DNA of 64,000 nt, taken from NCBI GenBank assembly GCA_049325275.1, contig JBMOLU010000075.1, forward strand, positions 62,001 to 126,000. Direction: 5' to 3'. This stretch comes from CAIQJJ01 sp049325275. GTDB lineage: Bacteria > Chloroflexota > Anaerolineae > Anaerolineales > UBA4823. This document shows positions 50,318-60,000 of the stretch, piece by piece. Position numbers and translations under genes: made by a program. The first letter of the stretch is position 1. The number at the start of each line of letters is the position of its first letter. A model generated the notes under the pieces. The model was not told where the DNA came from, did no database searches, and saw nothing but the letters and a program-made list of their open reading frames with translations.

Positions 50318-51001
50318 TTATGCCCATTTTTGGCGGAACTTTTGCGCCGCGCTTTGGAGAATCGGCTTCCCGTGAGAAAAACAGGCCCTTTCGAATTCCA
50401 AAGCAGCGATTCTTTGTAGGCTGCGCTGCGCTTCGGCGTAATTCTCATAGAGCGGCGGCCCTCCCAGGCGGAACCATATTGTTGCTGCGTCGCCGAGAAT
50501 CAGCGTGCGGTCGCGTTTCAGGCAGATGTGCCCCCGAGTATGGCCAGGGGTATGCACGATCGTCCAGCCTCCCGGCAGCACATCGCCGTCTTGTAACTCG
50601 TGTTCGACGGCCACCGCCGGTAAGGCTGGGAAAAGCTGGCTTTTGCCTGCAAATCGCGCCGTCAGCTTGCTCATCACGCCTGGGCCCGGTTCTACAGGCC
50701 GCATGGCTTCACCGGCGCGTATCGCAGGCGCTTCGAAAGCGTGTGCATACACTTCGGCCCCGCTGGCTTGTTTCAACGCCGCCAGCCCGCCGGTGTGATC
50801 GGTGTGCAGGTGGGTCAGCACGATCCGGCGGATATCGTTGGTGTGCTTCCCCAGTTGTTGTACGGCCGCTGTGATTTTTTCCGGGCTGTCTGCTGTGCCG
50901 GTATCGATCAACATCAATTCGCCATCAGCTTCCACCAGGAATGCGTTGACAAAGCCAAGTGAGATTTGGTACAGCCCCGGTTCGATGGTTTTGTGCGACA
51001 T
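50318..51001 (-). CDS. MBL-fold metallo-hydrolase
   Basis: 227 residues from ATG 51001; the longer frame to 51142 has no homology in its extension. Metal-binding motifs are complete: LTHLHTDHTGG (HxHxDH), a His in VHTPGHTRGH, an Asp in LILGDAATIW and the final His in ACFSHGKPIL. The class includes glyoxalase II-like, lactonase and sulfur-transfer enzymes; nothing specific can be said on substrate. It is divergent from the HD-GYP regulator at 51240. Confidence 0.92.
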   Translation of the reverse strand: MSHKTIEPGLYQISLGFVNAFLVEADGELMLIDTGTADSPEKITAAVQQLGKHTNDIRRIVLTHLHTDHTGGLAALKQASGAEVYAHAFEAPAIRAGEAMRPVEPGPGVMSKLTARFAGKSQLFPALPAVAVEHELQDGDVLPGGWTIVHTPGHTRGHICLKRDRTLILGDAATIWFRLGGPPLYENYAEAQRSLQRIAALEFERACFSHGKPILQSAAQKFRQKWA

Positions 51002-51170
51002 GTCTTTCGCTCCCTTCGAGACTTTGCCTTTCGTGGGGGGGCTTGCGCAAAAGTGCCGGTGGGGGTGCGAACCCGAGTTCGCCTTCGGTCTTCCCGACAG
51101 CTTTGCCTTCCCCCCTTCACGGATGGCCTTCCTTGAAAACAAAAGTGGGTTAAAATATTTTGGATCTTCC

Positions 51171-51213
51171 GGGTTGAGCGTGAAGAGTCCCTTTCACGGC
51201 GAAGCCGGGAGAG
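51171..51213 (+). repeat. 43-bp dispersed repeat, copy 1
   Basis: Matches the minus-strand sequence 60726-60684 at 40 of 43 positions. It ends in a hairpin CGGC-GAA-GCCG plus GGAGAGCC and lies 27 bases before the HD-GYP start, downstream of the start of the MBL gene on the other strand. Confidence 0.85.
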
Positions 51214-51239
51214 CCAATATTTTATCAGGAGATTGAGGC

Positions 51240-52274
51240 ATGCTGCATTCTGCCGGCCGCGTTTACAAAATATTGATCGTCGATGATCTACCCGAGAATT
51301 TGTACGCCATCGAACATTTGCTGTGCAGCCTGTCGCATGTCGAAACGTATTGTGCCTGCGGGGGCGATGAGGCATTGAAGCTCTCTTTGGTTCACGAGTT
51401 TTGTCTGGCGATTGTCGACGTGCAGATGCCTGGCATGGATGGGTATGAGTTGGTCGAACTGCTGCGTAGCAATCAATTGACAAAGCAGTTGCCGGTAATT
51501 TTTGTCAGTGGCGTTTTCTCGGATGAGTATCACTATCGCAAGGGATACGAGGTTGGAGCTGTCGATTTCATTGCCAAGCCTTTTATGCCGGAGATATTGC
51601 TCAGCAAGGTTCAGGTGTTCATCAATCTCTATGACCAACGCTTACAGCTGGAACGTTGGAATCATTTATTGGAAGATATGGTCTTTCAACGCACCGAAGA
51701 ACTGTCCCGAGCCTACGACACGACATTGGAAGGTTGGGCGAAAGCCCTCGAGCTGCGAGAACGCGAAACTGCCGGGCATAGTCGGCGGGTGGTGATGTTG
51801 ACGCTGCGCATGGCCGAAACGATCGGCATTCCTGCCGAGGAGCGCGTTCACATCCATCGCGGGGCGCTGCTTCACGATATTGGCAAAATGGGGGTGCCCG
51901 ATTCGATCCTGCACAAACCCGGGCCTTTGACCCCTGAAGAGTGGCAGATCATGCGCCAGCATCCGGTATTCGCCTATCAGCTGTTGCACAATATTACTTT
52001 TTTGCGCCGGGCGCTGGACATTCCTTACTGTCATCACGAACGTTGGGATGGAACCGGCTACCCTCGTGGGTTAAGCGGTGAAGATATCCCGATTGCGGCG
52101 CGCATCTTTACCATTGTGGATGTATGGGACGCACTGAATTCGGACCGGCCTTACCGCGGCGCGCTGGCGCGTGGGGATGTGGTGAAGTACGTGGCCGAAG
52201 AAGCCGGCCGTTGTTTCGATCCGTCTTTGGTGGAAGTATTTTTGGGCTTGATGCAGCGAGACGGCGATACGTGA
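51240..52274 (+). CDS. Response regulator with HD-GYP c-di-GMP phosphodiesterase domain
   Basis: 344 residues. The receiver domain (about 8-125) has KILIVDDLPEN, phospho-acceptor Asp in LAIVDVQMPGMDG and Lys in DFIAKPFMPEI. A short coiled-coil linker leads to an HD-GYP domain (about 160-335) with the metal motif ALLHDIGKMGVPD, HERWDGTGYPRGLSGEDIPIAARIF and DALNSDRPYR. The HD and GYP sequences are intact, so it should hydrolyse c-di-GMP to pGpG or GMP. No kinase gene is adjacent. The neighbouring gene is convergent and encodes a solute-binding-like protein without signal peptide. Confidence 0.96.
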   Translation: MLHSAGRVYKILIVDDLPENLYAIEHLLCSLSHVETYCACGGDEALKLSLVHEFCLAIVDVQMPGMDGYELVELLRSNQLTKQLPVIFVSGVFSDEYHYRKGYEVGAVDFIAKPFMPEILLSKVQVFINLYDQRLQLERWNHLLEDMVFQRTEELSRAYDTTLEGWAKALELRERETAGHSRRVVMLTLRMAETIGIPAEERVHIHRGALLHDIGKMGVPDSILHKPGPLTPEEWQIMRQHPVFAYQLLHNITFLRRALDIPYCHHERWDGTGYPRGLSGEDIPIAARIFTIVDVWDALNSDRPYRGALARGDVVKYVAEEAGRCFDPSLVEVFLGLMQRDGDT

Positions 52275-52299
52275 GCTTTTGGCAGCGAAAAACGCGGAA

Positions 52300-53484
52300 T
52301 TAACGGGTGTCCAAAAAAGTTTTCTGGATGCGCTCGCTAAATCTGCCAATACGCTGGTTGAGTTCTTTATAAAGATCGAGCTTGGGGTTTGCAAACAGAT
52401 CGATCCAAAGTTGGTTGAGGGTAACGTTCAGCCGTTTTTCGATGGTTGCCCAGTGATAACTCGAATGGAACGGTCGTCCGGCGATCAGGCTTTCTACCAC
52501 AGGTTTCATCAGCGGCTGGTCCTTGAAGGGCTTTTGATCCAGGGCATCGATCCTTGCCGGCAGCTGATCGCCGTGGGCGCACAGGCTCCGCTGCGTTTCC
52601 AGCGTCAACAGATGGCGGACCAGCTCCAGGGCAGCTTCCTCATGATGCGAATGTTTCCAGATCACCAGGCTGTTTCCGCCCAGGTACGGGTTTCCCGGGA
52701 CCTTGGCTGCACCCACGTTCTCGATGCCGAAGGCCGGCGGTTCTCCAAATAAAAGCTGCGCTAACAAGTGGTGTGTGGTGTAAATGACACCGATTTCCTC
52801 GTTGCAAAACTGGTCGGCCACTTCGGCGATCGTCAGCCCGTGCGTGACCGGCAGCGCAAACCGGTACAGGCTGAAGAACTGATACAGCCCGCGTAATGTC
52901 GCCGGTTCGGTAAACGCCAGGTTACGTAAATCGGGGGCGCGAAAGTCGCCGCCGTTTTCCCATACCCAGGGGGCCGAGAGATGCGCCGTATTGCGGATCA
53001 TCGAAACAGACCAGGGATGTTTGTAGCCCGCAGCCTGTAACAGCGACAAAGTGTTTACCAGCGCCTCGTGGTTGGCGAAGGCGCTGGCTTCATCGATGCC
53101 TGCTTTTTGTAACCAGTCGCGGCGGTACAGAAAGATACGCGTGTCCAGCGTCCAGGGGATCGCATAGCGTTTGTTTGGTTCGTCGGGTAGGTTTGTGGTT
53201 TCCCATGTGTTGGGCAAGAAGATCTTGGCGCCACCGAGCTTTGCAATATCTTTTTCGCGAAACGGTTGCAGCGACTGCATGCTTGCCAGGCTACCCAGCC
53301 AGGTGTTGCCAATATGGGAAACATCGGCGCCGCTATTGTGCAGGCTGATCGATAAAAGCTCATCCCAGGCACTTTCCCATGGGAATATTCTCACTTCCAC
53401 CTGGTGATGCGTTTGTGCCTCAAACTGTTCGAGGCGCAGCGAGTTGCGATCGCCAAACATTGCTGAGAAGATAATTTTTGCCAT
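52300..53484 (-). CDS. Solute-binding-protein fold without a signal peptide (cytoplasmic sugar sensor?)
   Basis: 394 residues from ATG 53484. The whole chain looks like a cluster-B, family 1 carbohydrate-binding protein: an opening strand AKIIFSAMFGDRNSLRLEQFEA, then EVRIFPWESAWDELLSI, ADVSHIGNTWLGSLASMQSLQPF, YAIPWTLDTRIFLYRRDWLQKAGI, NPYLGGNSLVIWKHSHHEEAA and a helical C-terminus (LNQLWIDLF). Strikingly there is neither a Sec or Tat leader nor a lipobox; the fold begins at residue 3. It is therefore probably cytoplasmic, where it could sense sugar and act on another protein, or it has lost its export signal. The gene is convergent with the HD-GYP regulator; stops are 26 bases apart. Confidence 0.78.
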   Translation of the reverse strand: MAKIIFSAMFGDRNSLRLEQFEAQTHHQVEVRIFPWESAWDELLSISLHNSGADVSHIGNTWLGSLASMQSLQPFREKDIAKLGGAKIFLPNTWETTNLPDEPNKRYAIPWTLDTRIFLYRRDWLQKAGIDEASAFANHEALVNTLSLLQAAGYKHPWSVSMIRNTAHLSAPWVWENGGDFRAPDLRNLAFTEPATLRGLYQFFSLYRFALPVTHGLTIAEVADQFCNEEIGVIYTTHHLLAQLLFGEPPAFGIENVGAAKVPGNPYLGGNSLVIWKHSHHEEAALELVRHLLTLETQRSLCAHGDQLPARIDALDQKPFKDQPLMKPVVESLIAGRPFHSSYHWATIEKRLNVTLNQLWIDLFANPKLDLYKELNQRIGRFSERIQKTFLDTR

Positions 53485-53588
53485 ATTTCCCAATTATATA
53501 GCAATTTGTTTTTGTTACCACAAATCGACGTACGATTCGCACAACGGTGTGGGCGAGCGTACAAGCCCTGCTGTGTTATACTCGCCGC

Positions 53589-54065
53589 ATGACGATGCTT
53601 TCTCACCTGGATCAAGATGGCCGTGTTCATATGGTGGACATAAGTGCCAAGGCAGACTCGGAACGCGTTGCTGTGGCTCGCGCTGAAGTGCTCATGCGCC
53701 CCGAAACGCTGGATTTAATCCGCCAGGGTGCCTTGAAAAAAGGAGACGTGCTGGCCGTGGCGCAGATCGCCGGGATTCAGGCTGCCAAACGGACATCCGA
53801 ACTGATCCCTTTGTGCCACCCGCTGCCGCTTACCCAGGTCGCGGTCGATCTGCTTTTGGTGGATGATTTACCCGGTGTGCAAATTACGGCCAGCGTGCGC
53901 ACGACCGGAAAAACTGGCGTGGAAATGGAAGCGCTCACCGCCGTATCCGTTGCGGCGTTGACCGTTTACGATATGGCAAAAGCCGCCGAGAAAACCATGC
54001 AGATTGTCCGCATACGCTTGCTTGAAAAGCGCGGCGGCAAAAGTGGTGATGTTTTGAACGAATGA
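53589..54065 (+). CDS. moaC: Cyclic pyranopterin monophosphate synthase
   Basis: 158 residues from ATG 53589. The family sequence is intact: HMVDISAKADSERVAVARAEVLM, GALKKGDVLAVAQIAGIQAAKRTSELIPLCHPLPL (the conserved CHP with neighbouring Lys), VRTTGKTGVEMEALTAVSVAALTVYDM and KAAEKTMQI. MoaC converts the 3',8-cyclo-GTP made by MoaA into cPMP in molybdenum-cofactor synthesis. The stop overlaps the next start by 4 bases. No moaA is seen in the window. Confidence 0.97.
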   Translation: MTMLSHLDQDGRVHMVDISAKADSERVAVARAEVLMRPETLDLIRQGALKKGDVLAVAQIAGIQAAKRTSELIPLCHPLPLTQVAVDLLLVDDLPGVQITASVRTTGKTGVEMEALTAVSVAALTVYDMAKAAEKTMQIVRIRLLEKRGGKSGDVLNE

Positions 54066-54319
54066 GGTCACACGTGAAAACCAAGGTGTTGTTTTTCGCC
54101 ACACTCAAAGACCGTGCCGGCACCCGCCAACTCGTGCTAGAGCTCCCCGACCGCAGCACGGTGCGTGAATTGAAAACCGCGTTGGCCGGTCGCCTGCCGG
54201 GTCTGCTGCCTGGGTTGGAAACAGCTTTGATTGCCGTCGACCGCGAGTATGCTTTCGATGAGGACGTAATTCCTGCCGATGCCGAGGTTGCCATTTTTCC
54301 GCCGGTATCGGGAGGCTGA
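54062..54319 (+). CDS. moaD: Molybdopterin synthase small subunit
   Basis: 85 residues, ubiquitin-like: KVLFFATLKDRAGTRQLVLELP, TVRELKTAL and a C-terminal PPVSGG whose terminal Gly is thiocarboxylated to donate sulfur. Start is ATG 54062 in the moaC overlap; a GTG at 54074-54076 is not needed. It pairs with MoaE, whose gene follows 12 bases later. Confidence 0.95.
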   Translation: MRSHVKTKVLFFATLKDRAGTRQLVLELPDRSTVRELKTALAGRLPGLLPGLETALIAVDREYAFDEDVIPADAEVAIFPPVSGG

Positions 54320-54331
54320 AAGGATTGTTCG

Positions 54332-54781
54332 ATGCTTCCTACGGTTACGCTTCTTACTGCATCAGCCTTCGACCTCGATCACCTGGCCGCACAAATCACT
54401 TTGCCAACAACCGGTGCTGTCGTGCTCTTCACCGGGACGGTACGTGCGGTGACGAAGCGTGGCGAGGCCCACGAGACGCTTCACCTCGAATACGAAGCCT
54501 ACGAGCCGATGGCGCAAGCCAAGATGCACCAGGTGGCCGATGAAATCCGCCAGCGTTGGCCGGCGGTAGAAGGTATTGCCATCGTTCAGCGCATCGGCCG
54601 CCTCGAACCTGGCATGTCGACCACCCTGATTGCTTGTTCGGCAGCGCACCGCGACACGGGTGTTTTTGAGGCCGCCCGTTATGGGATCGATCGCCTCAAG
54701 GAAATCGTCCCGGTTTGGAAAAAGGAAGTCGGGCCGCAGGGGGCCACCTGGATCGAAGGAACCTATCGGCCCGCCCGTTGA
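54332..54781 (+). CDS. moaE: Molybdopterin synthase large subunit
   Basis: 149 residues. Diagnostic parts: GAVVLFTGTVRAVTKRGEAHETLHLEYEAYEPMA, RWPAVEGIAIVQRIGRLEPGM, and the catalytic lysine region IDRLKEIVPVWKKE. It accepts sulfur from MoaD to turn cPMP into molybdopterin. The three-gene set supports at least one molybdoenzyme elsewhere in the genome. Confidence 0.97.
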   Translation: MLPTVTLLTASAFDLDHLAAQITLPTTGAVVLFTGTVRAVTKRGEAHETLHLEYEAYEPMAQAKMHQVADEIRQRWPAVEGIAIVQRIGRLEPGMSTTLIACSAAHRDTGVFEAARYGIDRLKEIVPVWKKEVGPQGATWIEGTYRPAR

Positions 54782-54959
54782 GAATGGCGGCACGGGGGGC
54801 GCCGGGTATCACCGCTCGCAACCACAACGCCTGCTGAGGGTTTTATGTAGAGCGAAGGAACGGGAACTGAATCGTTGTCCGAGCGAAGCTCTTTTCAGGC
54901 AGAGATACCGGACCTTTATTCAACCTGCGTTCTACACCACTTTACGGAGGAAAATGTTT

Positions 54960-56192
54960 ATGGAACGTGTCGTCGTCACCGGTATGGGCACCGTTAATTC
55001 CACTGGGTTTTCGGTGCAGGAAAGCTGGCAAAACGTCATCAATGGGGTTGGGGGCACCGGGCTGATTACGCAAGTCGATACCAGTGAAATGCTGGTGAAA
55101 ATCGCCTGTGAGGTAAAGGACTTCAACCCTGAAAACTATATGTCCGGCCAGGAAGTACGCCGGCGCGATCGCTATGGGCATTTCGCAACTGCGGCCGCCC
55201 AGGAAGCCATGCGCCAGGCAGGCTTGCAGGTAACGGAAGAAAACGCCGGGCAGATCGGTGTGGTCTTTTCATCGGCGATCGGTGGTCTGAACACGATCGT
55301 CGAAAACACAGCGGTGCTGCGCGAGAAAGGGCCGCGGCGTGTTAGCCCCTTTCTGATCCCCATGATGATCACGGATGGCGCGGCCGCATCGATTTCGCTC
55401 GATTTCGGTCTGCAAGGCCCATCCTATTCGGTGGTGACGGCTTGCGCTTCCGGTTCCGACGCACTAGGGATCGCCTGGATGATGCTGCGTACCGGCATGG
55501 CCGATGTGATCGTCGCCGGCGGCAGCGATGCGCCGATTTCGCCTTTGGGCGTGGCCGCCTTCGATCGCATTGGCGCCTTGTCACGCCGCAACGATGATTT
55601 CTCGATGACGCCACAGCCTTTCGATAAAAATCGTGACGGCCTGGTGATGGGAGAAGGCGCCGGCGTGCTGGTGCTGGAACGCGAGAGCCACGCCCGCGCT
55701 CGCGGTGCCGAGATGCTGGCCGAGTTCGCCGGATATGGGGCGTCTTCGGATGCTTTCCATATTACCGCGCCGCATGAGGACGGCGTTGGTGGCGCGCGCG
55801 CCATGAATCTGGCGCTCGACGCGGCCGGCGTCAACCCCGATCAACTGGGTTACATCAATGCGCACGGCACTTCGACGCCGCTGAACGATGCCGCAGAGAC
55901 GAAAGCGATTAAGCGCGCACTCGGCGAATTGGCGTATAATATTCCGGTTTCATCTACCAAGTCGATGACCGGTCACATGATGGGCGCCACGGGCGCTGTA
56001 GAAGCGATCTTCTGCATCCAGGCAATTCGGGATGGCATTCTCCCTCCCACCATTCACTACCAGACGCCCGATCCGGCTTGCGATCTGGATGTCGTGCCAA
56101 ACCAGGCACGCCGTAAGCCCATTTCCGTGGCGATGAGCAATGCCTTCGGCTTTGGCGGGCACAATGCGGTGGTGGTCATACGCAAGATTTAA
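54960..56192 (+). CDS. fabF: 3-oxoacyl-ACP synthase II
   Basis: 410 residues from ATG 54960; a second ATG at 54954 is only 3 bases from GGAGG and so is less suitable. The thiolase fold carries the catalytic triad of KAS-II: Cys about 162 in VVTACASGSDALG, His about 301 in YINAHGTSTPLNDAAE, and His about 338 in STKSMTGHMMGATG, plus the glycine-rich end NAFGFGGHNAVVV. It elongates acyl-ACP in fatty-acid synthesis. No acpP gene precedes it, which is unusual since acpP-fabF-rnc order is common. Confidence 0.97.
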   Translation: MERVVVTGMGTVNSTGFSVQESWQNVINGVGGTGLITQVDTSEMLVKIACEVKDFNPENYMSGQEVRRRDRYGHFATAAAQEAMRQAGLQVTEENAGQIGVVFSSAIGGLNTIVENTAVLREKGPRRVSPFLIPMMITDGAAASISLDFGLQGPSYSVVTACASGSDALGIAWMMLRTGMADVIVAGGSDAPISPLGVAAFDRIGALSRRNDDFSMTPQPFDKNRDGLVMGEGAGVLVLERESHARARGAEMLAEFAGYGASSDAFHITAPHEDGVGGARAMNLALDAAGVNPDQLGYINAHGTSTPLNDAAETKAIKRALGELAYNIPVSSTKSMTGHMMGATGAVEAIFCIQAIRDGILPPTIHYQTPDPACDLDVVPNQARRKPISVAMSNAFGFGGHNAVVVIRKI

Positions 56193-56209
56193 ACGAGAAC
56201 GGGTTCTTT

Positions 56210-56313
56210 AATGCAGACGTGTACCGCAGCGTACACGTTTGCATCAAAATTCGAAAACTTTTCGTGGTGAACACATGGAATGCCAGATGCTCTACCCTTG
56301 GCGGGCATCTGGC
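56210..56313 (+). terminator. Two hairpins between fabF and rnc
   Basis: A 13-bp imperfect hairpin around the sequence ACGTGTAC/GTACACGT (56212-56243) and a 9-bp hairpin GCCAGATGC/GCATCTGGC (56282-56290 with 56305-56313) followed by GTTTCC. The first could weakly end the fabF transcript; the second lies in the rnc leader, where RNase III often cleaves its own mRNA. Confidence 0.45.
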
Positions 56314-56337
56314 GTTTCCTGAGTTCAGGAGGAAGAT

Positions 56338-57060
56338 ATGAGTTCGACTCAGGAGCATGGGAAGAGCGTTTCTCTCCCGCAAATTGCTGAACGTCTCGGC
56401 CTGACCTTCAAGGACTACCGCCTGCTGGGACGGGCGCTGACGCACCGTTCCTACGTCAATGAACATCCCGAGGCGCTCGAAGACAACGAGCGCCTGGAGT
56501 TTTTGGGTGACGCCGTGCTCGATTTTTTGGTCGGCGCCTGGCTGTACAACCATTTCCCTGAACTGCAAGAAGGCGGCCTGACCCGCCTGCGCGCCGGCCT
56601 GGTGGGAAACCAGCAGTTGGCCCACTTTGCGCGGCAGATCGGCCTCGGTTCAGTGATGCGCCTGGGGTACGGTGAGGATACCGGCGGCGGGCGTGAGCGT
56701 TCGGCGTTGTTGGGGTGTACGTTCGAAGCCCTGATTGGGGCCATTTATCTCGATCAGGGGATGCAGGCGGTGCAGCGTTTCGTCGAGCCGCTTCTCGAAT
56801 CGGCAGAGGACATTCTGGCTACCGGTGGGCAGGACAGCGACCCCAAGAGCCGCTTGCAGGAAGTGGCACAGTCGCAGGGTTTCGGTTCGCCGGTCTATCA
56901 TACGGTAGCTATTGCCGGCCCGGAACACGAGCGGATGTTCGAGATGGCTGTGCTGATCGGTGGCCAGGAACTGGCGCGTGGCAGCGGACCGAGCAAAAAT
57001 GCGGCTGCCAAAGCGGCTGCCCAGGCAGCCCTCGATAAGATGGATGCCGGGTTGGTTTAA
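56338..57060 (+). CDS. rnc: Ribonuclease III
   Basis: 240 residues with AGGAGG upstream. The endonuclease domain has the signature NERLEFLGDAVLDF, with the catalytic acidic residues Glu/Asp there and GCTFEALIGAIYLD later. The C-terminal double-stranded-RNA-binding domain starts at about 170 (DPKSRLQEVAQSQGFGSPVY) and ends with GSGPSKNAAAKAAAQAALDKM. It processes rRNA precursors and double-stranded RNA. The stop and the smc start are 3 bases apart. Confidence 0.97.
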   Translation: MSSTQEHGKSVSLPQIAERLGLTFKDYRLLGRALTHRSYVNEHPEALEDNERLEFLGDAVLDFLVGAWLYNHFPELQEGGLTRLRAGLVGNQQLAHFARQIGLGSVMRLGYGEDTGGGRERSALLGCTFEALIGAIYLDQGMQAVQRFVEPLLESAEDILATGGQDSDPKSRLQEVAQSQGFGSPVYHTVAIAGPEHERMFEMAVLIGGQELARGSGPSKNAAAKAAAQAALDKMDAGLV

Positions 57061-57063
57061 TTC

Positions 57064-60000
57064 ATGCGCTTGAAATCCCTCGAACTTCACGGTTACAAAA
57101 CCTTCGCCTCGCGTTCGGAGTTTCAGTTTTCCGAAAAGGTTACGGCCATTGTCGGCCCCAATGGGTCCGGGAAATCGAACGTTGCCGATTCGCTGCGCTG
57201 GGTGCTGGGCGAGCAATCCTTTTCGCTGCTGCGCGGCAAAAAGACCGAAGATATGATCTTTGCCGGCTCCGAACATCGCCCGCGAGCCAGCATGGCTTCG
57301 GCAACGATTACCTTCGATAACTCGGAGGGCTGGCTGCCGATCGATTTCACCGAGGTTGCCATTACCCGGCGGGCCTATCGTGACGGGGAAAACGAATACC
57401 TGCTCAACGGCCAGCGCGTGCGCCTGCGCGACGTTTCCGAACTGCTGGCAAAATCCGGCCTGGCTGAGCGTACCTATACCATTATCGGACAGGGGCTGGT
57501 CGACACGGCCCTCTCGCTCAAGGCTGACGAGCGCCGGCGCCTGTTCGAAGAAGCTGCCGGGATCGGCCTCTACCGCACACGCCGTGAAGAGGCCTTGCGC
57601 CGCCTGGATACCACGCGCCACAACCTGGAACGAGTTCAGGATATTTTGGCCGAACTTCAACCGCGTCTGCGCAGCCTCGAGCGCGCCGCTCGCCGTGCCC
57701 AGGAATACGAACAGATCAAAGGTGATTTGCGCCTGCTTCTGCGGGATTGGTACGGCTTCCACTGGCACCGCTCGCAAGAGGAATTGGCCGAAGCGCGTGA
57801 AGCTGCACACCAGCAGGAAGATGCACTGGAAGATGCCCGCCGCGCCTATGCCGGGTTGGATGAGCGGCTTTCTGCCTCACGCGACCAAATCTCCGGCCTG
57901 CGGGCGCGCCTGAATTCGTGGCACAGGCAGCTTTCACAACTGCACGCCCGCCGCGAAACGGTCAGCCGCGATCTGGCCGTGGCCGATGAACGGGCGCGTT
58001 CTTTGCTCGAACAGCAGCAGTCGATCCAGGCAGAAATTGCCCGCCTCGCCGAAGAATTTACCCTGCACCAGGAACGCCTGCAGGCCGCCCTGCAAGAGAC
58101 CCAGGCCCGCCAGGCCGAACTCGACGAAGCCCGCGCCCAGGTCCAGGCCGTGCGCAAGGCCTTGCAGGAGCGTCAGGCCGAGCGTGCCCTGGTCGAGGAA
58201 GACCTGCACCGTACACGCCAGAATCTTTCCGGCCTGACCGGCCGCCAGGGCCAACTGCAGGCCCGCCTGGCCGAACGCCAGGCCCAGGCCCAGCGCCAGC
58301 AGGAGACCCTGAAGGCTGCCGGGCAGGCCGTGACTGCAGCGGAACAGGATGTGACGGCCGCCGATTTACGCTGGCAGGCTGCCGGGCAGGCCCGCCGGGC
58401 AGCGGAAGAAAAACGCCAGGCTGCCGAGGCGGCTTTGCAGGCGCATCGCGAGCGCCTGGCCGAAGCCGATACACTGCGCAAACGGGCCTTCGACGTGCGT
58501 TCGGCTGCTCAAGCTGAAGTGGCTCGTCTGCGCGCCCAGGCCGAAGTGCTCGAACAAGCCGAGCGTTCTCTCACCGGCTACGGCAGCGGCGCCAAGCTGC
58601 TCCTCGAGGCGGCTCGCCAGGCGCAAATCAAGGGCGTGCGCGGCGCTTTGAGCAGCCTGCTCGAGGTGCCTGCGGAATATGAAACGGCAGTCTCGGCCGC
58701 CTTGGGTGAGTACCTGGACGCGGTCGTTCTCGCCGACGGCGCAGATGTCGATTCAGCTCTGGAGCGCCTCGCCGGGCAAACGGCGCGCGCCGCTTTGCTG
58801 CCGGTCGACGGCCTGGTGCCCGCCGCATTGCCGGCCCATGCAGATAGCGCCATCGGTCTGGCGTCCAATTTGGTCCAGGCTGCCCCAGAGCTGCGTCCGG
58901 CGGTCGATTTGCTCCTCGGCCAGACGTGGGTAGTGGCCGATCGCGCCGCCGCCCGGAGCATTTTAGTGGGCCGGCGGCAGGATGCCCCGGGCGACGCTCC
59001 CCCGGCCTTGCGCGCGGTAACGTTGCAGGGCGAGGTTTTTCACGCCAGCGGGCCGGTGATCGCCGGCTTGGCGGGCAAAGGCGGCACCCTTGGGCGTACC
59101 CGTCAGCGGCGCGAAGTTCAGGAAAAGCTGGCTGCGGCGGAAAAATCGCTGGTCGAAGCCGAAATGCAGGCTGTTGCGGCCGAACAGGCCTTGGCTGCCT
59201 TGCAGGCTGATGGCAAGCGTTTGCAACAGGAACTGGACGCCACCCGTACCAGCGAACGGAATGCCATCAACGCTGCCGGCCAGGAGGACCTCAACCTGGA
59301 AAAGGCCCGCCGCCAGTTGGCCTTCCAGCGCGAGCAGCAATCCCGCCTGGGCGCCGAGATCTCGCGAGCGGAAACCGAATCACGCCAGATGTCCGAGGAG
59401 ATTGCGCAATTCGACGCCAAGATTCAGCAAGCCCGCGAGCGCTTGCGCGCCCTGAATGCTGCCCTGGCAGAGCTTTCTCTCGAGGAGTTCCAGGCACAGG
59501 CTGCGCATTGGAACACGCGTGCCGCCGTCATCGAGCAGGCCGTGACCGACGCACAGAACCGCCAGCGCGAACGCCAGGCGGCACTGGACGGCGCGCACCG
59601 CAGCCAGTCCGGGCTGGAAAAACGCCTCGGCGAATCGGCGCAGGCGCTGTCGACTCTGGAGCAGGAAAAGGAAAACCTGCGACAGGACGAGGCAGCCGCC
59701 AACGAGGAAATCGAGGCCCTGCAGGCGTTGATCGAGCCGGCAGAAGCCGAGTTGAGTGCCGTCGAGCAGCAACAGGAAAGCCTGCAAACGGTCGAAACCG
59801 GCGCTCGCCAGGTGTTGAGCCAGGCCGAGCATCGCCACGCTCAGGCGAAGATCATGTTGGCACGCCGCCAGGAAGCCCTGGACAGCCTGCGTGGGCGCAT
59901 CGAGGATGATTTCGGCCTGGTGGCCTTTGAATATGTGGATGAAGTTTCCGGTCCAACGCCGCTGCCGTTGCAGGGCATGGTCGAAGCCCTCCCGATCCTC

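Noticed and set aside
51194..51213. Glycine-riboswitch-like GGAGAGCC element
   Set aside because: The conserved CCGAAGG core and second stems of that riboswitch are missing, and the element also occurs where no gene is downstream.
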